In this document: one piece after another, positions 54,801-64,000 of the stretch
How the letters are laid out: every line of letters starts with the position of its first letter
Numbering within the stretch: position 1 is the stretch's first letter
Made by a program: the position numbers and the translations under genes
The notes under the pieces: generated by a model
Seen by the model: the letters and a program-made list of their open reading frames with translations, nothing else
Databases searched by the model: none
What the model was told of the DNA's origin: nothing
Assembly: GCF_011397635.1 (NCBI RefSeq)
Contig: NC_064770.1
Location: 26,553,603 to 26,617,602 of the forward strand
DNA from: Epinephelus fuscoguttatus
Taxonomy: Eukaryota; Chordata; Actinopteri; Perciformes; Serranidae
Length of the DNA: 64,000 nucleotides
Direction of reading: 5' to 3'

Positions 54801-57800
54801 ATTAAGTATTTTTCCATTTAGGTAGTCAGAAAGAACATCCCACAAGTATAATAGCCAAAAAGCCCTGGAGTGCTGGGATAAGGGTAATTTGAAGCTAGGC
54901 TTTGTTAGATGGGGATGAGGATCAGCCCTCAGCGGAAAGAAATAGGTCAGTTAAAAAATGTGTCAATTGGTGAAACGTGTGGCCTTGTATAGACACGAGG
55001 GAAGTTTTATTTTGAGTACATGAGGAGAGGCAGGCAAATGCAGCAGAGGGGGAGACCTGTGAACGGCTTTCGAGTGGTCAAGGTCACTGCAAACATACAG
55101 CCACAACAGCTTGCATGAAAAATTAATGTAGTCTGACATGATTGTGCCAGGTAGTCAGTGTTTGGTTAAGGCTTTAAGATTTGATAATGTATAAGAGGAA
55201 GATTCAAACACTGCAGCACTGGAATTCAATTCCAGCTCAGGGCAGTGAAGTTGCTCACAAGCCATGGATCACATGTTTTCACGCTGGCCACTTGTGGAAA
55301 ACGGTTTACATGGTGTATCAAGTTTTCTGAATGTGTGGACAATGAAGAATTTACCCTAAAATTATGACTCCAGTCTCTGACCTTTATGGACAGCAGCTGC
55401 TGACAGTTCAAGCCTTTTCCTGTTTGCATTGTTTCACTTGGGTCTAGGTCAAGTTAATGGCAGCCCCCTCATAGTTTTCCCACTTTAACGGATACAACTG
55501 GACGAGGATATTTGTTTCTGCTTGAATGAGGAACATTTATTACTTTAACAGGTTTTGTTAGGATTGTGCAAACTGTCTGACCTGTGTATGAACTCCTAGT
55601 ATAGATGAGCAGGTGTGTTTTCTTTGGCATGCTGTTCTGAGTCTATCCTTTTGAAAATATGCTTTTGTTGTGAATATTGTCCTGGCCTACCCTTGCTTTA
55701 ATAAGAACTTCTCTTGCAACAAAAGTTGGAAGATAGTTATTTGAATTTTACTTTCTGAAATTAGAGTTGCAGGAGCACATTTAAAAAAAACAACAAATGT
55801 TGACCAAAGTGATTTGCAAAGAGATTAAATAAACCTGAGGAATGATCAAATAAAAACACAGGAATGATTCAACAAAAAGGGTTATTGGAGGTTATAGAAT
55901 ATCTTGATAAAATCATAATACAAGACAGCATTGCACAAACAACAAAAGAAAATACAAACCAATGAAGACCAGAGTGTGGTCAGACATGTTTTCATGATGG
56001 CAACGAAAAGGCTAAAGAAGAGAGAGAGAGGCGGGTCTTAAGACAGATTTTAAAGCCATCAGTGGAGGAGGAAATACTGTTTTTCAGTGGCTAGCTACTT
56101 CACAATTTATTGCCAACAATTAAAAATGCTTAATCACCATTTGGTTTTTTACTGGGTGCAGGGATTGGTCATCAGATCTGAGGGATCGGGTGGGGGGGTG
56201 GAAAAGGGAATGAGCAGTTCCAACATGTAACCATGTGCCAGCCCATGCAGTGCTTTAAAACAAATAAAAGAAGCTTGATATCAATCCTGTACAGAGAGAC
56301 TAGTGCAGGTACTCTCTTCCTAATACTAATTAGGAGTCTTATTGCTGCATTTTGAAGAACCTGTAGGGAAAGTATGCCACTCGACCACCAGGAAGGCCTT
56401 GTGGCTGATTTTCATGATCATGTAATACATCTGTAGACTGTAAGCAGAGCTTATTTTCTACTTTGTGGTCGTTCAGAATCAAAATAATCAATTCCCAACT
56501 CAAAGTATGTCTAGATAATGTCCTGTTAACTCTGCATAGACCTCACTGTCCACAGTTTTTAGAGGGTTAATTTCTATTGCAGAAGTGTTTCCAGTGCAAA
56601 CTATTTACAGCAACATCTGTTGATGTTAGTTCTGGAAAGACATGCCAAGGTTTTCAAGTGCCGTCTGTAATGCTTTAATCAATGAAATTTCATTCACTTT
56701 AATAGTATTGGATAGATGGCAGAGCCTTAGAAACTAATATCTCAAAGTCTGAATAAATAAACCTTGAAATATCCTCATGGCTATTATAGGGGCAGGGGGG
56801 AAAATCGCTTTTTTTAATAGTTTTTTTGATTGCTATAATTCAAATGTCAAGGTTGAAAGAAGTTGCCGCTTTTATTGTGGTAATCTATTGTACAGTGAGG
56901 TCATATTCTTTTCAAGAAAAACAAAACAAAACAATGACAGAGCTTCTGCCCAGTCTCCTCCCTGCAAAGAGCAAAGAGGTGCACTCACTCACTAATACTT
57001 ACCTCATTTATGGTCTGATAAAGAGAGAGAGAGAGCAGGGCAAGGAGGGGCTGGGTGAATCAGTGTGCTGCCCACAGCTTTACGATGAAATAAGATTTCC
57101 TCAGAATTTTTGAATAGAAAAAAAAAGTTAAATCATCATGTGGTGGTCAATGTTGATATTGTGCTGGCCACAACAAACAAACCAGTGTATAGGAAACACA
57201 AGCAGGTCAGCAAATTGTAGCAGTTTGAATTTACTTTGCAGATGTACGTTTTGGTAAGCAAGTAAAGTTTATCTCGTATAGAACCTGGACACAGAGCAAG
57301 AATACAAAGTGCTTCACTGGCATACAATTGTTAAAAACAGGACGATAAAACAGTTAATAGTTCATTTACCAATTCTATATGCAATAAATGATGCTGCTGA
57401 AATAAAAGTCAAGGACTGACTGACATGTGATATGCATTGTTTGTGGAAAAAGGCCTCATGATATACAGACTGTAGAAGTGTATGATGGAACTCATGGTCT
57501 AGTACAAATGGTAAAGGCTGTACCCACCTCAGAAGTGTGCCAGTCGAATCAGATTTGGTTGTTTAATATGATTATTCAACTATTCATTCCTTGTTTTCCA
57601 TAAACAGTTTGAGAGTTTGAACATTCAGTGTGACAGTGACGTTCACGTAATATAGTAAACAAGCTAACTGCGCTAACGACGGGTCGGAGATGCGCAGAAA
57701 CATTTTTTGATGACACTAGATATCAAACATAAGCCAGAGATTGTATCGTATTAAGTTGCTGTGAGCTGTGAATTCACTAATATGCAGAAGGCAGAAAATA

Positions 57801-60800
57801 ATGTGACTTCATAGCTTTACAAGGCAGTACCTCCTCCTCCAGGCAGCTTTCTCTGTGTATGCAGCAGTGTGAAAGTAAAGAGCACTCACTCTGCAGCAAA
57901 ATCAGGAGACCGAAACATCCCCAGAAGTACACTACCTGCTGACGGTCATAAGAAAAACGACAAATGCTCGACTTGAAGCAATTTCAGTTGACTGAGGGGT
58001 CTCCAATTAATGATAAGAATCGCCTACTGTTAGGGGGCAGCCCTGCAAATGGTGAAGTGCTTTTAAAAGTCAGCAAATCACAATAAATCATGATATCAAA
58101 ATGCAGTATTTGTAAAATAGCAATACATATACAATTGGCATCCAATAGCATCTCATTCCAGCCGTAATTGGTACCACTAGGAGTGAGGGAGAAAATGTTT
58201 TTGTGATTTGGATGAACTGAAAAACTAGCTAAATTTAAAAAAAGCCCATTATTAGGGTTTTGAATAATCTTCTAATGAGCTACAGTATGACTGTGTTGTG
58301 TCATTTAGCTGTAGAGCTGTGCTGATGTTATGTTTATGCTGACACACAAGCATATTGTTATGCAGCCAGAGTCTCTGGCAGGTTGTTTGTCAGGATTTTA
58401 GGGTTTTCAGATACCAGAGCTGTTGGTTTGTTCAAGTGCCCTCAGCTTCTGGCCACATGAGGAGCACTCTGTAATCAGAGAGGAAAACAAGATGACCAGC
58501 AGCAGCAGCAGCAGCAGCATGGTTGCTGTTCCTGTCTTCAAGCTCGTTGACCAGTGGGGTCAGTGTGATCATACATTTATATCATGAACCCAGGAGGCCT
58601 ATAAGGTTAAGTAGACGGCTATGTGTTGTGAGTGATGATAACATAATGCATCACTGTACAGCCGATGAATCTGGTTTAATCCTCTTCCATTTACTGTCCA
58701 GAGAATTGATCAGACTCAGAAATGTGGAGCCAGTAATGAAGGAGCTCTTGTTGCGTGATAGAGCCTCTCAACAGTGCTGATTCACTTCACTCTATTAACA
58801 ACAATGGCCACTCCTCTGCTTCTTCAGCTGCCGTTGTTCTCCCCATGACAAAGACAGTCTGTCCCCTCCCTGGCCCTCTGGGCTAGAGCTGGGCTGTTAC
58901 CTTATGTGGCTTTAGTTCCCCACAGCGGGCCAAACATTGGGTTTTAATGCTCTTTCTGCTAAAGGAGAATGCAGGCGCTACAGGGTTATGTGAGTTTTGG
59001 CATTCATGTTGTCTGCCTGGAAGTGTTCCACTGTGTTTTTGGGTCTGTTGCAGACGCCCAAGCAGATTTGGTGATGTTTCCTATTGGTTCTCAGTGATTT
59101 TGTCTCATGTTATTTCGGTCAAATTCCCTCATAAAGCTGGTGTTTTGTCAAATCTGAGGAGATGAATCTTGTAGTAAGCATGGTTGCCTCATACGTTAGA
59201 AATGTTAGGGTCTGGGGTGGCTTTGTGGCTGATTGAGTTAGTGTTTGTGTGGTATGACTCAGCTGCTTTGAAGCCTGAGTCATGTTTTGTCACTTGCCTC
59301 GTGTTTCCTCTCTTGCTTCAGTATAATCTATTGGCCAAAAAGGAAGAAAAAAAATCAATAAAACAGGCACTACAGCTAGAGTATGGAGTGTTTTCCCTTC
59401 TTCTAAGGATAGACTGTGTCATACACCGAGGCAAATTTGTGATAAGTGATATATGGCTGTATAAATAAGATCTGGCTGGACTATTACACTCTGCTCAGTC
59501 TTAATTAAGTCTGTTGCTCTGTCTGTCTGTTACCTTCCCAGCTGGGGAAGCTGCAGGAACCCTGTGCGGGGAGCCCTCAGCCCCACTTAGGCGATGCCAG
59601 CAGCCTCTTCTCTTCCCCAAGAACCCTGAGCCGGAACTGACCACCATCCACAACTCTGGAGCAGCCTTGGTGTGGAACCAGAGACGAGAGGTAACCTCTC
59701 ACTTTGTCTGACAGCCGCTGTTTCCAAAACAGAGCCGCAGCCTAGTTTGGGGCTGAAAAGCACCCTGTCATAGATTAAGTATAATTCTAAAACAGTTCAG
59801 TGGAAAAATTCGTTGGGGGATGGATGGCTTAATCCATCAGTTTGAAACTGACCCAGGATGTTGTTTGATAGATATTCTCCACTGACATTTTTAATCTCTG
59901 TGGTTTAATTTTTTTTGATATGGTTAGATTTTTTTTTCTAATTAAGCAATTTAATTTAAGCACAAAGGAACATTGAAACTAAACTGTAACTATTAGTCTG
60001 TTAATCAATTAGTCAATCAACAGAAACTTAATAGGAAAATATTGTGATCATACAGTAATCATTTAAGTAATTTTTCTAAGAAAAAAAGCTAAACTTTTTT
60101 CTTGTTTCATGCTTGTTAAATGGGAGAATTGAATGTTTTTCTCTGTCATACATAATAAAATAAATAGCTTTGGATTTTTTGGACTGTTGGTCAGATTAAA
60201 CAAACCATTGAAGACATTGACGAGAAAATATCGGGCCAGTCAGACAACTGAGTAAATGGAGTAAACATCTTGGCTTTTATTGTCTGGAGAGAAGCAAAAT
60301 TAACCTGTAGACAAACAGGTGTAACCAGTTTGAAATATGCTCAGTGGTTTACAGATTACTGTTGACATCCCTACTGAAATATCTCAAGGGTCAGAAAGCT
60401 GAGTCTCAGTGTTATAAATTCTTAATGATAAGCTGCAGGTGGCACAAAAGTTTCTTCTGGCGTTGTGACATAAACAATAACACCTCCTCTCACACCAAAA
60501 AAAATGAGCAGAGGATCTGGGATATCCACCAGCAGTGACAATGACTAGTCTCTGTCTGCCTGCTTGGAGAACTGTGTTGTCACAGAGTAGAACAGGATTC
60601 TGATACAGGGGTACAGGAACACATTTTTATATACAGAAAAAAATTACTTGGATTTGGTGAGGATGACTAGTATTTGTGTCTTATGTTTTTATTGTAGATT
60701 GAAAATGGCCAAGAACAAGCAAATGATGGTAAGTACCCTGAACTCTTAAACAGTTTATAATGCTCCTTTTAAGTTTCTGTCTCACTCCCACTATGTCTAA

Positions 60801-63653
60801 ACAGCAGTGCATGACTTACATTACCCAGTGAATAGCTCCATGGTACAGTATAACAGATCAGGTAATTCCACTCTCGCTGGCTCTTTAAACAATTCTGCTG
60901 GTATGCCATGGCTTTTTTTTCTCTCTAAGACACAGTACACATGTTGTCCCTGTGTAAGTCAACATCACATGATCTGTTTGATGTGGTTTTCCCCTGTCAT
61001 GATGGCGTGATGGTCTGTAGTCAAGCAGCTGTTGTTTGATGGCAGGCTTCACTTAGTATGAAAAGCTTTTTATTAACCTCCAGGTGCACGTTTGTAACAG
61101 AGTGGCTGGCTCCTCAGATAATGGAGGGTTTGACCATACGTCACTGTGAGCATTCATTTATTTGCCCCGCTTTGAAATGTGATAGGAATGTGTGTGCACT
61201 TTGAAGTGTGTTACAAATATGTATATTAACGTTTATATGCCTAGTAGAAAATATTGAGCACCTAAGTCAGTTTGTTTACACACTACTGTATTTCTTTACA
61301 TATTTCTTTAAAGCAAGCAGAGAGAAGGGCAGCTGGGAGTGGGCCAGGTACAGAGGGGCAGATGTACCAAGAAAATAGAGTTGAGCAAATGTGCACTGCA
61401 GTATTCATTGTGTTTGGGCCGCACTCTGTGTGTATTCTGTGTCTGATTTGCTGAGACATCAGCTCATTACACAGTCACTGTGCCAGCGAAGGCGAGCTCA
61501 GAGATGCAGGTCAGAGGTGGGATTCCTATAAGATCCCTAAGCTCAGAAAAGAAATGACTACATAGTGATCTTGATCGCCAAATATTAACTTTGGTGGTGA
61601 GAAAAAACTGTAACCTAAAATGCTACTCATGTAATTATAAAAGCAGAACCTTTAGTATATCAAATTAGTAACATATTATAAGACAAGCACATTCAAGTTT
61701 AGTTGCAGTCTGTAGTGATTAAAACAAACACAGCTTCCTGTCCACTCTTCCTTCGACTTACAATAATCAGATACTGTGTTTAATTAAAAATGGCCTAATT
61801 TTTGTTTCACATCTGCGCCTGAAAAATGGGCACAAACTATATAAATGCAGTTGTAACAGTAGCGCTGCCACTTGCTCTGATGTCAAGCAGTGAATATTTG
61901 AGTGTCCATTTGCCTAAAAAAAAGATTTTAAAATCACTGCTGTCCATACTTGTGACGTTTAAGTGGAAAAGTCCCCTTGAATTTGCACATTCTCCAGTAA
62001 TTCAGGCACTAATAAAAGAGAGCCCAGTGCTTCAGCACTGTGATTTTATTACAAGACTGGCTAACCTCAAGAAAGTACTCTAGACTTTAAAACAAAAAGC
62101 AATGACTACATATGAAGTCAAAGTTTAGTTGTGACCAGTGTGACTCTCAGGCATTTGTGCTGTCATATCAAAATTACAGTTTTCTTTGAAATGCATAATT
62201 TCAAAAAATGCATGGTAAATTTGCAGATGCTACAAAACACCGCCAAAATCAAAAGCAAGCAGACAAAGCAGGGGTGCTAAATCCAGTTAAAGCTAGCTGG
62301 TGAGATAGCAAAAACTAGCTTTTAATGAAGCTAAATTTAGTTTGGGCATTTTAAGGAATTTCTATATTTTAGTACTGGCATTAAATTGTTATATAGTACT
62401 CAAGTTATCACAAAACAAAAAAAATCTAAGGTAAGATTAGGAATGTAATATGGCCAGCAACAGAAAACAAGTGCAATTTGACTTTCATTTATTAAACAAC
62501 CAGTTTAATTAGCAGATTAAATAATAAATTAAAAGTTAACGTAAGAAAAATCAGACTGTGACACTGAATCCATTATTATCGAGGTAACCGTGTGATGCTA
62601 ACAGCGCTGTCACTCTGTGTGTGTTTGTGTGTGCGGGCGGACCCTATCTAACCATTACCTAGTGCGGCACTCACACTCCCGCATTAGTCTCATGCCACAA
62701 AGAGAGAGCGACAGCGGGATGAGGAGGCGCTGAGCGAAGTAATACACTGTGTGCAGCTCTGCAATTGAATAAGATTTTACATATTTTTAACAGTAAAAAG
62801 AAATATAAATGTCATGTTCACATGTGGGAAGTTGGACGGTTATCACTGGCGTCCAAATCGAGTACTTGAGAATTCTTGCCAATCCCTACTTTTTACCTAT
62901 AGGTGTTTGCTGTAATTGAAATTCTGTCACTTTTCATGAACTAATGTCAAAGTAATTAAGTTTGTTTAGGTAGCAACTAAATCCATTCATGAAGAAGCTA
63001 ACTAGCCTATCTTAGCAACGTAGCACTAACTGCCATCTCAGATTTTGTCTGTAGTTAAATGGTTAAGCAAATTTAAATAAATGACATATTTAGATGTATT
63101 AAATAACAGATGAATGTATTGTATTGATTTCAAGGTTTAAAAAATTAAAATGAAGGCATATATCCTATCCATCTGTAACCACTTCACCAGTATTTACCCT
63201 GAAAGCTTTTAGCGCTTCTGTCCCTAGCTTTTCTGTCATTAATGCACCCCTCCTTTGTAGAGCAGTTCTGCAGACGACATAATACACCGTCATCTACTAT
63301 CATTAGCTCCCAGGCACAGTTTGTTTGACCAGATAAACACTGTGTTTTACTGTGAAATGGTTAAACTGTACTCAGCATATTGTAAGCTGTTTGGTGCTAA
63401 TAACATATACTGTCATCCAGAAACAGTCTGTGAAGGCATTCCTTAAATGTCAGCCACTGTTTCATGCTTCGGATTAATGTGTTGTGTTGTTGCGTCTGTA
63501 GAGTGTCCTGACAACGCAGAGGGTGAGCAGGAGGAGCAAGAGCAGCAGCAGAAGGAGACAACAGAGCCCTCTGCCCCGTCGGGAGGTGCCAACGCTGCCA
63601 CAGGTGGCCGAAGAAACCCACCGGGTGGCAAGTCCAGCCTCATCCTGGGTTGA
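51896..63653 (+). CDS. jpt1: Jupiter microtubule associated homolog 1 (HN1)
   Basis: Five coding exons (51896-51951, 54422-54561, 59542-59690, 60698-60728, 63502-63653) join in frame to 175 aa (human 154). The family is small, disordered and linked to microtubules, beta-catenin turnover and cell-cycle control; its biochemistry is poorly defined. The start MTTTTTYKG and NSSRVLRPPGG, RKNKMASSIFAEPDD match HN1. So does the end GGRRNPPGGKSSLILG, with the second PPGG motif. The central exon (PSAPLRRCQQPLLF, FPKNPEPE) has no clear human counterpart, although its splice phases fit. The last exon adds an acidic Glu/Gln run (EGEQEEQEQQQKE). Introns are large (2.5, 5.0, 1.0 and 2.8 kb). Alternative internal exons could exist. 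Confidence 0.92.
51952..54421. other. jpt1 intron 1
   Basis: 2.5 kb without recognised genes or clear repeats. Open frames at 53467-53890 overlap in three frames and resemble no protein I know. T-runs lie at about 53536 and 54271. First introns often hold enhancers, but nothing specific is visible. Confidence 0.5.
54562..59541. other. jpt1 intron 2 with LINE 3'-end-like repeat
   Basis: 5 kb with no gene seen. The stretch at about 55790-56370 (GACAGCATTGCACAAACAAC, TTTTAAAGCCATCAGTGG, CCATGCAGTGCTTTAAAACA, GCTGCATTTTGAAGAACCTG) has the wording of a LINE 3'UTR repeat spread widely in fish. An (AGC)8 run lies at 58498-58520. Confidence 0.5.
59980..60240. repeat. Decayed hAT MITE related to 41176-41501
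   Basis: TAATCAATTAGTCAATCAAC, then TGGACTGTTGGTCAGATTAA, mirrors the ATTAATTGACTAATCAAT and GATCAACAGTCCAAATA words of the intact copy. The termini are lost. It lies in jpt1 intron 3. Confidence 0.6.
60729..63501. other. jpt1 intron 4
   Basis: 2.8 kb with no recognised gene. The stretch near 62270-62900 (GTGCTAAATCCAGTTAAAGC ... CGAGTACTTGAGAATTCTTG) looks like a dispersed repeat, but I could not define its ends. Confidence 0.45.
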
Positions 63654-64000
63654 GACCACTTTTTTTTCTTTTTTTTTTTTTTTTCATTCGAACGCTTTTT
63701 TATTTTTTAAAGATAAATACCCCCCACCACTCTCTTCCTCCTCATTGACTTGTCACCTTCTTCCCTACTTCACCTGCACTCACGCTGTCACGTCCATGGA
63801 CCCCTGTGTCCTCTCCCTCCACCCTCAAACCTTTTGTTTTTTCCTTTTTTCTATTAAAAGAAGAAAACTGTTGACAAAAGCACTTTATGTATCTCTCTCC
63901 CCCTCCTCCATTTCAGCCCATCCTGTAGTGCATCGCGCCTGCTGGGAAAGGCATGACGTTTAGCTTGTCCCTCATTCTTCCCTGTTGTAAATGGTAAAGG
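63654..64000 (+). other. jpt1 3'UTR, start
   Basis: This follows the TGA stop and begins with a long T-rich tract, then a pyrimidine-rich stretch. No AATAAA is seen before the window ends, so the transcript continues beyond it. Confidence 0.6.

Noticed and set aside
1-64000. LTR retrotransposon, endogenous retrovirus, Polinton or toxin-like remnants
   Set aside because: I looked for paired long terminal repeats and for gag, pol or capsid-like words and saw none. The reverse transcriptase pieces present are all of non-LTR type.

Overview
The window is nuclear DNA from a ray-finned fish, most likely a percomorph teleost. It has spliced vertebrate genes with short exons and GT-AG introns, an AT-rich background, a Rex3 (RTE-clade) LINE fragment, and many fish-type MITEs, hAT-like elements and tRNA-derived SINEs. 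All gene identities come from recognising translated exons. No database search was run.

Eight protein-coding genes are present, six complete, one (pitpnc1) 3'-terminal only and one (jpt1) with its 3'UTR running off the end. In order: pitpnc1 (+, last three coding exons, 415-1871), slc25a19 (-, 5519-7994), mif4gd (+, 10834-13658), mrps7 (-, 16222-18486), gga3 (+, 18724-26863), nup85 (-, 29957-37844), sumo2-like (+, 40152-50202) and jpt1 (+, 51896-63653). From slc25a19 to jpt1 the neighbours match the gene run I know from human 17q25.1 (JPT1-SUMO2-NUP85-GGA3-MRPS7-MIF4GD-SLC25A19). pitpnc1 lies several Mb away in human, so a rearrangement breakpoint falls at about 1.9-5.5 kb. I reconstructed splice junctions by hand. 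Every complete model keeps its reading frame and gives a length close to the human protein (328, 221, 229, 700, 650, 95 and 175 aa).

Transcription alternates along the block. pitpnc1/slc25a19, mif4gd/mrps7 and gga3/nup85 are tail-to-tail. slc25a19/mif4gd, mrps7/gga3 (237 bp between ATGs) and nup85/sumo2 are head-to-head. The genes do not form one pathway: lipid transfer, mitochondrial thiamine pyrophosphate import, histone mRNA translation, mitochondrial ribosome, TGN sorting, nuclear pore, SUMO modification and a microtubule-associated protein.

Introns and intergenic DNA hold most of the unusual structure. There are foldback elements with arms of several hundred bases at 15.3, 25.7-26.5 and 27.5-29.1 kb. 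hAT-like elements at 36319-37079 and 41176-41501 have near-perfect 8-bp target duplications. A SINE at 42925-43101 has a 17/18 target duplication, and a MITE sits inside a 38-bp minisatellite at 42.1-42.6 kb. Pieces of several LINE lineages are scattered through. I saw no functional RNA gene, no CRISPR array and no LTR or virus-derived element. The most unusual host gene is the sumo2-like gene, whose protein is more diverged than SUMO2 normally is among vertebrates although the gene keeps its introns.
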